In this document: positions 42,312 through 51,331 of the stretch, piece after piece
Layout of the letters: each line of letters begins with the position of its first letter
How positions within the stretch are numbered: position 1 is the stretch's first letter
DNA from: Terriglobia bacterium
Lineage (GTDB): Bacteria; Acidobacteriota; Terriglobia; UBA7540
Length of the DNA stretch: 60,395 nucleotides
Assembly (NCBI GenBank): GCA_030041095.1
Contig: JASHON010000147.1
Location: 1-60,395, forward strand
Direction: 5' to 3'
Program-made: the position numbers and the translations under genes
The notes under the pieces: generated by a model
What the model was told of the DNA's origin: nothing
What the model saw: the letters and a program-made list of their open reading frames with translations, nothing else
Databases searched by the model: none

Positions 42312-42581
42312 ATGACACCTGAACGCGTGGTGATGCTTGCTCGCGAAACCATGGAAGTCACCTTATGGATGTGCGCGCCGATCCTGGTGGTTGCCATCGT
42401 AGTGGGCCTGGTCGTGAGCATATTGCAAGTGATGACGTCCATCCAGGAGATGACCATCTCCATGGTGCCTCGCCTGGCTGCCGTTGGACTGATTATCTAC
42501 ATTTTGATGCCGTGGCTTATCGGGAAGCTGGTTTCCTTCGCCACGCTGCTGTTTTCAAATTTTCGGCCGTACGTCGGCTAG
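42312..42581 (+). CDS. fliQ: Flagellar export gate protein FliQ
   Basis: FliQ is the small two-helix export-gate subunit. The 89 residues start MTPERVVMLARETMEVTLWM and have the conserved GLVVSILQVMTSIQEMTISM stretch between the two hydrophobic helices. It lies between fliP and fliR with gaps of about nine bases on each side. GAGGTAG precedes the ATG. Confidence 0.94.
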   Translation: MTPERVVMLARETMEVTLWMCAPILVVAIVVGLVVSILQVMTSIQEMTISMVPRLAAVGLIIYILMPWLIGKLVSFATLLFSNFRPYVG

Positions 42582-42590
42582 GACGTATCG

Positions 42591-43358
42591 ATGGCGCTCG
42601 AACACATCATCCTGGCGAACCTGGACAAGGGACTGCTCGTGGCCGTGCGCGTCGGCATGCTGATGACTTTCGCTCCCTTTTTCGGTAGCACCGCAATTCC
42701 CATGCCGGTTAAAGCGGCGCTGACGGTGGGGATCACGGCCGTGCTGGTTCCGAACATCAAAGCCTTTCCTTCCGTTTCGGGTCCGGTCGGTTGGGTGCAG
42801 CTTGTGGGCGGTGAAGCGGTCGTCGGGCTGGTGATCGGGCTTGTGATGAATTTTGCGTTTGAGGGTATCGAGTTGGCGGGAGAAGTCGCAGGCTTCCAGT
42901 TAGGCTTCTCAGTGGAGACAGCCATCGATCCCACAACGCAGGCTGCTTCCTCGGCATTCACGGTGTTGTACCAGACGTTGGCGCTGCTCTTTTTCATTCA
43001 GCTTGGAGTTCACCGATGGATGCTCGTAAGCCTGGCGAAGACGTTTGAATGGCTGCCTCTCGGCGCCGCGTCCGTGAGCGGAGCCGGCATGACGCGATTG
43101 TTACAGTCATCCGGCGCCATATTTGTTATCGGTGTGGAGTTGGCCGCACCCATCATTCTGGTCACGGTGCTGACGGACCTGGCCCTGGGGTTTATTAACA
43201 AGGCGTCGCCGCAATTTCCGGTGATGTTTACGTCGATTGCGGTAAAGAGTCTGCTGGGATTCACGCTGCTGTTCATTTCCCTGGGATTCTGGCACGGTCT
43301 CCTGGGCGGATATTTCAGGAGAGCCCTTGCGGAAACCGTAACCCTGCTCCATATGTGA
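42591..43358 (+). CDS. fliR: Flagellar export gate protein FliR
   Basis: FliR completes the FliP-FliQ-FliR export gate. The 255 residues have about six hydrophobic segments, starting ALEHIILANLDKGLLVAVRV, with the family pattern PFFGSTAIPMPVKAALTVGI and the GFSVETAIDPTTQ loop. The order fliP-fliQ-fliR-flhB-flhA is the canonical one. A GC-rich hairpin lies eight bases after its stop. Confidence 0.94.
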   Translation: MALEHIILANLDKGLLVAVRVGMLMTFAPFFGSTAIPMPVKAALTVGITAVLVPNIKAFPSVSGPVGWVQLVGGEAVVGLVIGLVMNFAFEGIELAGEVAGFQLGFSVETAIDPTTQAASSAFTVLYQTLALLFFIQLGVHRWMLVSLAKTFEWLPLGAASVSGAGMTRLLQSSGAIFVIGVELAAPIILVTVLTDLALGFINKASPQFPVMFTSIAVKSLLGFTLLFISLGFWHGLLGGYFRRALAETVTLLHM

Positions 43359-43365
43359 CCGGATG

Positions 43366-43381
43366 GCCCGCATTCGCGGGC
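43366..43381 (+). terminator. Hairpin between fliR and flhB
   Basis: GCCCGC and GCGGGC form a six-base stem around ATTC, eight bases after the fliR stop. It lacks a T run and may only attenuate read-through into flhB. Confidence 0.35.
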
Positions 43382-43446
43382 AGTTACAAGGAGCGCAGAA
43401 CTCCACCATCAGTGAGGTCTGGAGCACTTAAAGGAAGCGGAGAGGC

Positions 43447-44544
43447 ATGGCTGACGACCGCACCCACGAGGCAACACCTTTCAAACGTCAGAAGGCCCGT
43501 GAAAAGGGCCAGGTGGCCCGCAGCCGCGAACTGCCGTCAGCGTTGGCGCTCATGGCGATGGTCATGGTCCTCGGTGGCTACGCGGCGACCTCGCTCAGCC
43601 AGTGGAGGGGCTTTTTTGGTCAGGTGCTGGTCGGCGCCGGCGCCATGAACGTCGCGGCCATGCTCGCTGTCATCTCCAAGACGTTTCGCCTCACCGCACT
43701 GTGGACCGTTCCGTGTCTTCTGCTGGGATTCGGTCTTTCCGTTTTAGGAAATGTGGGCCAAGGAGGTGTCGTCTTTGCGACACAAGCGCTCACCCCGAGC
43801 TTCAACCGCCTGAACCCCGTGAGCAACATCGGAAAGCTGTTTTCGGTGGCTGGGGTCGGGAACCTCCTCAAGTCGATTGTTCCCATGCTGATGGTCAGCG
43901 TCATCGCCTATTCGATCGTAAGGCGCGACTGGAGCGTCATTGCACTCTCGTCGCTTGTTTCCGCACGAACTTCTATCCTTTTGCTGATGGAGCGCATGTT
44001 CGAGCTTTCGTGGAAGGCGGCCGCCGTCTTCCTGGGGTGGTCGGGTTTCGATTACCTCCTGCAGCGCACCCAGCTTGCCCGGCAGTTGCGCATGAGCCGG
44101 CAAGAAATTATCCAGGAGAACAAAGACAATCTCGGCAATCCGCAGATCAAGGCGCGGATCCGTAAAGTGCAGCGGCAGATGCGCCGCCGGCGGATGATCC
44201 GCGAGGTAGCCAAAGCGACGGTCGTCATCACGAACCCCACGGAGTACGCGATTGCACTGAAGTATCAGCCCGGCGTCATGCGGGCGCCGGTGGTGGTGGC
44301 CAAAGGTCGGGGCCTTCTGGCTCAGCAGATCCGCCGGGAAGCAGTCTGGCATAGCGTCCCCATCGTCGAGAACCGATACCTTGCGCACGCGCTCTATCGG
44401 GCAGTTCAGGTAGGACAGGCGATTCCCCCAGCGCTCTATGTTGCGGTGGCGGAAATTCTCGCTTTCATTTTCCGCGCCCAGGCGCGCGCCGCGCGGCCCA
44501 TGGCGCAGGGCTCCAATCCTTCCGGGCGGCGGGCAAATATATAA
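43447..44544 (+). CDS. flhB: Flagellar export switch protein FlhB with NPTE motif
   Basis: FlhB controls substrate switching from hook to filament export. The 365 residues have the N-terminal basic KRQKAREKGQVARSREL motif, four transmembrane helices (about 30-210) and a cytoplasmic C-terminal domain with the autocleavage site. That site reads N263-P264-T265-E266, where the usual motif is NPTH, and is followed by YAIALKYQPGVMRAPVVVAK. Cleavage occurs between Asn and Pro, so it may still work. It lies 88 bases after fliR and three bases before the region of the flhA start. Confidence 0.93.
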   Translation: MADDRTHEATPFKRQKAREKGQVARSRELPSALALMAMVMVLGGYAATSLSQWRGFFGQVLVGAGAMNVAAMLAVISKTFRLTALWTVPCLLLGFGLSVLGNVGQGGVVFATQALTPSFNRLNPVSNIGKLFSVAGVGNLLKSIVPMLMVSVIAYSIVRRDWSVIALSSLVSARTSILLLMERMFELSWKAAAVFLGWSGFDYLLQRTQLARQLRMSRQEIIQENKDNLGNPQIKARIRKVQRQMRRRRMIREVAKATVVITNPTEYAIALKYQPGVMRAPVVVAKGRGLLAQQIRREAVWHSVPIVENRYLAHALYRAVQVGQAIPPALYVAVAEILAFIFRAQARAARPMAQGSNPSGRRANI

Positions 44545-44559
44545 GGCTTGAATCATCCA

Positions 44560-46635
44560 ATGGCACAGCCGATCTCACGCAAATCCGGGGCAAAGCAATC
44601 TCAGCGCGACTGGGTGGTTCCCCTCCTGGGCGTGGCAATGGTCTTTGTCATGCTTGTTCCCATTCCCGCGATTCTCCTGGACGTCCTCCTGGCTTCGAGC
44701 ATCACGGTTGCCGTTTTGGTGCTGCTGGTTTCAATGTACATCCAGCGTCCCGTCCAATTCTCCGTTTTTCCTTCACTGCTTCTTTTGCTGACGCTCTTCC
44801 GCTTATCGCTCAACCTGGCCAGCAGCCGCCGCATCTTGCTGGATGGCAGTCAGGGCCCGGCCGCCGCCGGAAAGGTGATCGAAGCGTTTGGCCAATTCGT
44901 CGTCGGCGGTAACTACGTTGTGGGTTTTGTCATTTTTCTGGCGCTGATCGCCATTCAGTATCTTGTCATCAATCATGGCGCGGTCCGCATTGCGGAAGTG
45001 ACGGCCCGCTTTACGCTCGACGCTCTTCCGGGCAAACAGATGGCCATTGATGCGGACCTTGGGGCCGGGCTGATTGATGAGGCGCAGGCGCGCACGCGGC
45101 GCCTGCAGATTGCGCGCGAGGCAGAGTTCTACGGAGCGATGGACGGCGCCGCGCGTTTCAGCCAGCGCGATGCCCTCGCAACCATCCTGATTACAGCCAT
45201 CAATATTGGCGCAGGTTTCCTCATTGGCATCTTTTATCTCGGCCTGTCGTTCCAGGAGGCGTTACGCACCTACACCATTCTTACCGTCGGCGACGGTCTG
45301 GTCACCATTATTCCCTCGCTTCTGATTTCCGTTGCAGGAGGGATGGTGGCCACGCGTGCGTCCTCGGAATCCACGCTTGGAGCGGACCTGGGACGGCAAC
45401 TTCTTCCCCGAAGCCGGCCGCTTTGGATCGCGGCGGGCGTCATGTTTTCGCTCGGTCTCATTCCCGGCCTTCCCAAATTCTCGTTCTTTCTGGTCTCGGG
45501 CATCATGGCCTATCTGGCTCGCCAGTCACGCTCGCGATCCATGACGGAAGAGGCGGCGCAAAGAGCTGAAGAGGCAGGCGGAAAGGCAAAGGCGGGGGAG
45601 GCGGCTCCGGCCATTCCTAAGCTCGACGAACTCAGCATGGAGGTTGGCTACGCGCTCGTCCCCTTGGTGGACGAACACCAGGGCGGGCAGATGCTGAAAC
45701 GGATCCGGGCCTTGCGGCGCCACCTCGGGCTCCAGCTTGGTTACATTATTCCACCCGTTCATATTACCGATAATCCTCAATTGCCGGCTCATGAGTACAT
45801 CGTCAAGTTGCGGGGCGCCGAAATCGCCCGATGGCAGACGGAAGGAAATTCGCTGCTCGCCATTAGCGCAGAGGCGAAGGCTCCGCCGCTCGAGGGGAAA
45901 GACACTCGCGAGCCGGCCTTCGGTGTGGCCGCGAAGTGGATCGATTCAAGCCTTCGCGAGCGGGCCCTGGCCGGTGGCTATGCCGTCGTAGACCAGACAT
46001 CCGCGATCGCGACGCATCTGGCCGAGATCATCAAGCGTTACGCTCACGATCTTCTCACTCGTCAGGAGACGAAGCGCCTGCTCGACTCGCTTTCAGAGAG
46101 CCACCCGAAGCTGGTAGAGGAATTGGTTCCCAAGGTGCTGAGTCTGGGAGAGGTACATCGGGTACTGCAGCAGCTTCTTCGAGAGCAGGTTTCCATTCGC
46201 GACTTACCGACTATCCTGGAGGCCCTGCTGGACGGCTCGGCGGCCAGCAAGAATCCGGTGATGCTGGTGGAAGTGGCGCGCCAGGCGCTCTCGCGCCAGT
46301 TGATTCAACCCTTGCTCAACGATGAGGGCAAGCTGATGGTGGTGACACTCGATCCGCATCTTGAAGAACAGATTCATCAGGCGTTCGAGTCGCCAGGAAC
46401 ACCGGGACGTGCGGGCGGAGTCCAGGCGTCTACGGCCACACGCCGGATCTTAGACGGGCTGCGCGCGTTTATGGGAGAGCAACTTGCTTTGGCATGCCCG
46501 GCGCTTCTGTGCAGCTCGCCCGATCGCTTCCACCTTCGCCGGCTGCTTGAACCGTTTTTGCCCAAGCTTTCTGTGCTGTCGCCGGCGGAGATTCCGAATT
46601 CGGTTACCGTGCAGTCCATGGGAGTCGTTCATTGA
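44560..46635 (+). CDS. flhA: Flagellar export apparatus protein FlhA
   Basis: FlhA is the largest export-gate subunit. The roughly 691 residues have eight hydrophobic helices in the first 330, with the conserved FSVFPSLLLLLTLFRLSLNL, FVVGGNYVVGFVIFLALIAI and the cytoplasmic FHIPEP-type loop around TARFTLDALPGKQMAIDADL. A large cytoplasmic domain follows and binds chaperones. The start is uncertain: TTG 44548 is too close to AAGG, and ATG 44560 lies 13 bases from it. The next gene is fliA, without the flhF and flhG genes that often follow. Confidence 0.95.
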   Translation: MAQPISRKSGAKQSQRDWVVPLLGVAMVFVMLVPIPAILLDVLLASSITVAVLVLLVSMYIQRPVQFSVFPSLLLLLTLFRLSLNLASSRRILLDGSQGPAAAGKVIEAFGQFVVGGNYVVGFVIFLALIAIQYLVINHGAVRIAEVTARFTLDALPGKQMAIDADLGAGLIDEAQARTRRLQIAREAEFYGAMDGAARFSQRDALATILITAINIGAGFLIGIFYLGLSFQEALRTYTILTVGDGLVTIIPSLLISVAGGMVATRASSESTLGADLGRQLLPRSRPLWIAAGVMFSLGLIPGLPKFSFFLVSGIMAYLARQSRSRSMTEEAAQRAEEAGGKAKAGEAAPAIPKLDELSMEVGYALVPLVDEHQGGQMLKRIRALRRHLGLQLGYIIPPVHITDNPQLPAHEYIVKLRGAEIARWQTEGNSLLAISAEAKAPPLEGKDTREPAFGVAAKWIDSSLRERALAGGYAVVDQTSAIATHLAEIIKRYAHDLLTRQETKRLLDSLSESHPKLVEELVPKVLSLGEVHRVLQQLLREQVSIRDLPTILEALLDGSAASKNPVMLVEVARQALSRQLIQPLLNDEGKLMVVTLDPHLEEQIHQAFESPGTPGRAGGVQASTATRRILDGLRAFMGEQLALACPALLCSSPDRFHLRRLLEPFLPKLSVLSPAEIPNSVTVQSMGVVH

Positions 46636-46675
46636 GGACTGAAGGCTGATCCGCGATGGGTGATTCCCAAGTCCG

Positions 46676-47497
46676 ATGAGGCTACGCATGTCGCCCTCGA
46701 AAGTTGCCAAACGAAGGTACCAGGAAGTCTCTAACCTTGACCAGGAAGAGCGGGACCGGCTGATCCTGGACAATCTTCCGCAAGTGCAATATATTGCCCG
46801 ACGAATCCACGATCGTCTGCCGCCGCATATCCCGTTGGAAGATCTCATCAACGCGGGGATCGTGGGCCTGCTCGAAGCCATTCGCAATTTCGATGCGTCG
46901 CGAGGCGCGCAGGTGAAGACTTACGCTGAACTGCGCATTCGCGGCGCCATCCTGGACAGCCTGCGGGAGTTGGATTGGAGTCCGCGCGCCGTAAGGCGCA
47001 AGGCTCGGCAGCTCGAAGAGACACACTCGCGCCTCCGTCAGACGCTCGATCGTTCGCCTTCGGAGCAGGAGCTCGCCGACGAGATGCACATGGGCATCGA
47101 CGAATTGCGCACCCTCCTCTGCGACCTGCGCGGATTGAACCTTGGAAGCCTCCAGGCTATCCAGCAGGAAGACGGAAGGGGGGAACAGGTTTTCAAATAC
47201 GCGCCGAACTCACCGGACGAAGATCCTTACTATTACTGTTTGCAATCCGAGTTAAGAGAGCATCTTGCCACAGCCGTCGATGAGCTGCCGGAGCGGGAGC
47301 GCCAGCTTCTGGCTCTTTATTACAAAGAAGAGCTCACCATGAAGGAGGTGGGAGCTGTCTTGCATGTCGGCGAGGGCCGCGTTTCACAGCTTCATTCGGC
47401 AGCGATGGCCCGGCTAAGAGCGCGGATGCAAGAGCTGCTCGGCGAGCGCGAACGGGAAGACGGACGGCATCCTGGCGGGACCGAGAAGAGAGTGTAG
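46676..47497 (+). CDS. fliA: Flagellar sigma factor FliA (sigma-28)
   Basis: FliA directs transcription of late flagellar genes. The 273 residues contain the sigma-70 family regions 2, 3 and 4: LILDNLPQVQYIARRI, DLINAGIVGLLEAIRNFD with RGAQVKTYAELRIRGAILDS, and the C-terminal LPERERQLLALYYKEELTM with VGEGRVSQLHSAAMARLR. Starts at 46676 or 46688 are possible. It should recognise the element found upstream of flgE and the one before flbD. No FlgM anti-sigma gene is visible in the window. Its stop is directly followed by the fliM start. Confidence 0.93.
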   Translation: MRLRMSPSKVAKRRYQEVSNLDQEERDRLILDNLPQVQYIARRIHDRLPPHIPLEDLINAGIVGLLEAIRNFDASRGAQVKTYAELRIRGAILDSLRELDWSPRAVRRKARQLEETHSRLRQTLDRSPSEQELADEMHMGIDELRTLLCDLRGLNLGSLQAIQQEDGRGEQVFKYAPNSPDEDPYYYCLQSELREHLATAVDELPERERQLLALYYKEELTMKEVGAVLHVGEGRVSQLHSAAMARLRARMQELLGEREREDGRHPGGTEKRV

Positions 47498-47498
47498 C

Positions 47499-48488
47499 GT
47501 GGAGAGAATTCTCACCCAGGAAGAGATCAACGCGCTTCTGCGCAACGCGCGTGATACGAGGGCGGCAGCGGCAGAGGCGCGCCCGAAGCGAAAAGCGTCG
47601 CCTTTCTTTTTCGGGAAAGCGTCCCACATTTCCAAGCAACAGGTTCGGGATATCGCACAGCTTCATGAGGCTTTCACGTTCGACGTTAAGCACCAACTCT
47701 CAGCTTACCTGCAGGGAAACGTGGAAGTGAATCCCATGTCGGTAGATGAAGTTCCGTATTCAGAGTTCACGCAGAGCCTTCCCGCAGAGATATTCCTATT
47801 CACGTTTCAATTGCAGCCGCCGGATGCGGTCGCTATTGTGAGCCTGGACTTCCCCTTTACCTATGCGCTGATCGATATGATGCTCGGAGGTGATGGCCAA
47901 GCCTCAGTTCCTGCGCGTCCCGCCACGGAGATCGAGGAAAGGCTCATTCAGAACGTCCTTGATACGGTCATCTGCGATTCGCTTCAGGCGGCTTGGCGCG
48001 AGGTGGCGCAAGTTCATTTTTCTTTTCGCCAGGCCCACCGTCCCGCGGACCTGCATCGCCTGATGCCGCCCCACGAGAAGGTGCTCTTCCTCAGCTTCGA
48101 AATGCGCATGGGCGAGGTCTTCAGCACGCTGACCATGGCGTTTCCCGGGGCGGTATCGTCGCTGCTGTTGAGAAAGCTGGCGAAAAGGAACGCGCGCGCA
48201 CACTCCCTCTCGCGTGCGCCGCAGGCGGAATTGGGCGAGCGGCTTAAGAACGCCGTACTGCCCGTCGAGATGCTCCTTCCGTCCACAAGGATCAGGGGAA
48301 GGGATTTGTTCGAGCTCGAGCCCGGCCAGATTCTTCAGATTGGCCACCCAGTGAGCCGCCCGGCGCTGATGACCGTTGCCGGACGGTTGATGTTCGTTGG
48401 ATATCCGATCCGAAAAGGAAGGCAGCGCGGCAGCCTGATTCAGCAGAAATACGCCGTCCCATACCCGTCTGAGGGGGTGAGCGAATGA
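47499..48488 (+). CDS. fliM: Flagellar motor switch protein FliM
   Basis: FliM forms the wall of the C ring and binds phospho-CheY. The 329 residues start with RILTQEEINALLRNAR, the CheY-binding N-terminal peptide. A middle CheC-like domain follows (VNPMSVDEVPYSEFTQSLP and FTYALIDMMLGGDG), and a C-terminal SpoA domain ends the protein. The start is GTG 47499, one base after the fliA stop. It overlaps the next gene by four bases, so it is co-translated with a second SpoA-domain protein. Confidence 0.93.
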   Translation: MERILTQEEINALLRNARDTRAAAAEARPKRKASPFFFGKASHISKQQVRDIAQLHEAFTFDVKHQLSAYLQGNVEVNPMSVDEVPYSEFTQSLPAEIFLFTFQLQPPDAVAIVSLDFPFTYALIDMMLGGDGQASVPARPATEIEERLIQNVLDTVICDSLQAAWREVAQVHFSFRQAHRPADLHRLMPPHEKVLFLSFEMRMGEVFSTLTMAFPGAVSSLLLRKLAKRNARAHSLSRAPQAELGERLKNAVLPVEMLLPSTRIRGRDLFELEPGQILQIGHPVSRPALMTVAGRLMFVGYPIRKGRQRGSLIQQKYAVPYPSEGVSE

Positions 48489-49306
48489 ACGCGACAGAGA
48501 CTTTCAAACCAACACAGCGCGTGATGGAGTACCTGGAGTTGTGGGGCAAGCTCATGGCCGAGGGCCTCACGCGATTCCGAAAAGAGGAAGTCACGTTAGC
48601 TCCACTCGCCATAGAAGGCGGCGACTCGGTCCCGCCCACAACCATGCCCGAGGGTTTATGGATGCGCTTCTTCGGGGGCAAAGCGGGAGAACAAGCCATC
48701 TTCCTCTCTGCTGCGGAGGCTTTACGCCTGGCCGGGTGGCTCGGAGCTTCAAACGACTCCGAGACATCGCTTACGTCGGAGGCGCGCGAGGCACTCGTTC
48801 AGTTTTTCCAGCAGATCGCCACGCTGATCCCCATGAGGGATTGGCTGGGGACGGACGGCGAGCTCGAGGCATCGGAAACGCAAGAGCCCTCGTGGGCCAG
48901 CGCGGTCCAGTCGACCTATCGATTTAGCGCTGCGGCCGGCGCCTCCGTTGCGCTTCAGGCGCGCCTGAGCCAGGATTTCGAAACCGCGCTCGAACACGAG
49001 GTAACTCCGCCTCCTGCATCTCCGCCGGCCGCCAAGCCGCTAGACAGTAATCTTGATCTGCTCATGGACGTAGAACTGGAAGCCACACTTCGCTTTGGCG
49101 GCAAAGAAATGCTCTTGGGTGACGTGCTTAATCTCGTGCCGGGCAGCGTAGTGGAGCTCGATCAGCAGATTCAGGATCCGGTGGAGCTGGTGATTGGGAA
49201 TAAGGTCATCGCCCGGGGCGAAGTCGTGACGGTTGATGGCAATTATGGCCTTCGTGTTACGGGCCTGGCGAGCCGAAAGGAAAGGCTGGAGTCATTGCGA
49301 AAATGA
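48485..49306 (+). CDS. Second FliN/FliY-type SpoA-domain switch protein
   Basis: The 273-residue protein has a C-terminal SpoA domain (about 190-268) with LDLLMDVELEATLRFGGKEM and VELVIGNKVIARGEVVTVDG, typical of FliN and FliY. The N-terminal 170 residues are of no recognised family and lack the CheC phosphatase motifs of FliY, at least by eye. ATGA overlap with fliM implies a 1:1 partner role in the C ring. As a shorter FliN is encoded at 40885, this may form a heteromeric base or replace it under some conditions. Confidence 0.85.
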   Translation: MNATETFKPTQRVMEYLELWGKLMAEGLTRFRKEEVTLAPLAIEGGDSVPPTTMPEGLWMRFFGGKAGEQAIFLSAAEALRLAGWLGASNDSETSLTSEAREALVQFFQQIATLIPMRDWLGTDGELEASETQEPSWASAVQSTYRFSAAAGASVALQARLSQDFETALEHEVTPPPASPPAAKPLDSNLDLLMDVELEATLRFGGKEMLLGDVLNLVPGSVVELDQQIQDPVELVIGNKVIARGEVVTVDGNYGLRVTGLASRKERLESLRK

Positions 49307-49348
49307 ACCGGTCCGCCGTGATTCGCACGGTTGCTGGCAGGGAGCTCT

Positions 49349-50221
49349 ATGGTCGCATCTCCGACCGCCGTTCGAAGCCATAAGACTTCGCGGCTGAAAT
49401 GCGCGAACGCAAATTGCCCGTGGGCCCGAAGCCTTTGGATGCGCCGACTTCGCCAACCGAAGGGCCTTTGGCTGAATGAAGCTTGGTACTGCGCCACGGA
49501 GTGTTTTGAGGAAGGCGCCCGGGAAGCTTTTGAGCGCTTCGATCTCCGGCCGAATCGCGGAAAGTCCACTCGCTACCGGCTGCCGCTGGGTCTTCTGTTG
49601 CTCTCAAAAGGGCTGATCAGCAGCCAGCACCTTCAGGAAGCGCTTAAGGCGCAGCGCGAATCCCAGGCGGGCCGGTTGGGTGACTGGCTGCGCCAGCAGG
49701 GTCTCGTGACGGAGGAGCAACTCACGTCCGCTTTGGGCGTGCAATGGGGTTTACCCGTCTTTCATCTTGCGCAGACCGCCGGCTTTGCCGAATGCGCGGG
49801 GTTGGCGCCCCTCGCCATCCTTGAGGCTTCCCGAATGGCTTTGGTGCACTTCATGCCGAATAGCCGAATGCTTTATGTAGCTTTCTCGGACGGAATCGAT
49901 TTCACCTCGCTGCGGGCTCTCGAGCAGATTCTTCGGAGCAACACCCAGCCTTGCGTGATCGGTGAAGCGGAAATAGAGGAGGCGCTTGAAGAATTCCGGC
50001 GCATGGCGCGCCCGAGCGAGACTGTGTTGGAATGCCCTAATAGCGTGCAGGAATTGGCTGGCACGGTTACCGATTGGGTGGAATCGAACCGGGCCGAAAG
50101 AGCCCGGGCGGCCATTTCAACAGAACATTTATGGGTCCGTCTTGAGAATTCTTCCATCACGGGCCATCTTCTGTTTCGCTTGCCGCACGCAGGGCCGCGA
50201 CCGCAGGGAATGGAGTGGTAA
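49349..50221 (+). CDS. MshEN-domain protein with an N-terminal four-cysteine motif
   Basis: From ATG 49349 the protein has 290 residues. Four cysteines (C18-x4-C23 and C48-x3-C52, with EAWYCATEC) suggest a zinc ribbon. From about residue 75 to 200 there is a domain resembling MshEN of type II secretion and pilus ATPases, with LLLSKGLISSQHLQEAL and LRQQGLVTEEQLTSALGVQW, which in that family binds cyclic di-GMP. No ATPase domain follows. The start has GGGAG five bases upstream. It overlaps the HDOD gene by seven bases. A cyclic-di-GMP receptor linked to motility is plausible, but neither zinc nor nucleotide binding is shown. Confidence 0.65.
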   Translation: MVASPTAVRSHKTSRLKCANANCPWARSLWMRRLRQPKGLWLNEAWYCATECFEEGAREAFERFDLRPNRGKSTRYRLPLGLLLLSKGLISSQHLQEALKAQRESQAGRLGDWLRQQGLVTEEQLTSALGVQWGLPVFHLAQTAGFAECAGLAPLAILEASRMALVHFMPNSRMLYVAFSDGIDFTSLRALEQILRSNTQPCVIGEAEIEEALEEFRRMARPSETVLECPNSVQELAGTVTDWVESNRAERARAAISTEHLWVRLENSSITGHLLFRLPHAGPRPQGMEW

Positions 50222-51324
50222 ATGACGCCGTAAAGGATTCCTGCGTCTCGTGTCTGGGCTTAAAGATAGCCCTGCCAGTGCCGATACTACAAGTGAGAGC
50301 ACTTGCAGCGCCCGCGGAGCTGCCACGATGGGTTCCATCGGCAACCGTCATCGTCCCTGTCGCCCGAGACGACAGTGCCTGTGAGGTGTTCACGCCTGCT
50401 GGGGCCTTTATGCCAGTCGAAGACGAACACGCCGCCCTTCACGCGGATCGAGATGGGACCCCGGCGTCCCAAAGCACATCTCTTCGAGCAGAGACTGCCC
50501 TTTTCGAGCCTCCGCTCCCCATCGCACGCATCGCTCACCTACTGAGCGCAGCCCCGGTTGATCTTCGGGAGCTTGGAGAAGCAGTCAGGGAAGATGAGAC
50601 CCTCGTCTCAGAGGCGCTCAAGCTGTGCAATTCGTCTCTGTTTAGCCTTTCTCAACCTGTTTCCAGCCTGGAGCAGGCTGTGAGCATCATGGATGCGGAC
50701 CTCGTGCGAACGTTGATCTTTGCGTGCTGGCTCATCAAGCATACAGGCAGCACCGTGCCGGAGCGTGAGCGGCGGCTCTACTGGCGCCACAGCCTAAGCG
50801 TGGCTCAGTCAAGCCGGCGGATTGGCGAGTGGGCGGCATATTCCTCGCCGGAATGGGCATTTTTGGCAGGCTTGTTCCATGATGTGGGAATCCTGCCGTT
50901 CTTGACGTTTCATTCACGTGAAGCTAGGCGAAAGCAGGATATTTTGTTCGATAGGTTCGGCGACGGAGTAGAATCGCAACGCCGCCAATTTGGCACAGAC
51001 CACTGCGAGATTGGGGCGCTGCTCGGCACGCGCCTCGGTTTCCCGCTTCCGCTCATTGAAGTGGCAGCGCGGCACCACCAGCGAGGCTCGGCGACGATGG
51101 GTAGACCGCTCGTCTGCCTTGTGGCCGCGGCGGAAATGATTTCCCGCGCCAAATCTCTTCCTGGCGCTGAAGCTGAAATGCCCACCGGGCAGCTCATTCG
51201 CAAGGCTTTGGCAGAATATCTTCCCGGCGTCAACCGGGCAGGAGGATCGGGCCTGGTTGAGGTGCTGGAGTCAGACCTGCAAGCCCCCTTGGTTCCTCTT
51301 GACGCCATTCCGACAGGAGCCTGA
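50215..51324 (+). CDS. HDOD-domain protein
   Basis: The 369-residue protein carries an HDOD domain from about residue 100 to 340, with the LAGLFHDVGILPFL segment and later a conserved HH in AARHHQRG. HDOD proteins are signalling modules, often with cyclic-nucleotide or chemotaxis links, and lack the HD-GYP catalytic set. The N-terminal 95 residues include Cys residues and no recognised domain. GTG 50215 overlaps the upstream stop; an ATG at 50410 is the alternative. Co-translation with the MshEN gene makes the two a likely functional pair downstream of the switch genes. Confidence 0.75.
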   Translation: MVNDAVKDSCVSCLGLKIALPVPILQVRALAAPAELPRWVPSATVIVPVARDDSACEVFTPAGAFMPVEDEHAALHADRDGTPASQSTSLRAETALFEPPLPIARIAHLLSAAPVDLRELGEAVREDETLVSEALKLCNSSLFSLSQPVSSLEQAVSIMDADLVRTLIFACWLIKHTGSTVPERERRLYWRHSLSVAQSSRRIGEWAAYSSPEWAFLAGLFHDVGILPFLTFHSREARRKQDILFDRFGDGVESQRRQFGTDHCEIGALLGTRLGFPLPLIEVAARHHQRGSATMGRPLVCLVAAAEMISRAKSLPGAEAEMPTGQLIRKALAEYLPGVNRAGGSGLVEVLESDLQAPLVPLDAIPTGA

Positions 51325-51331
51325 ACGAGCA

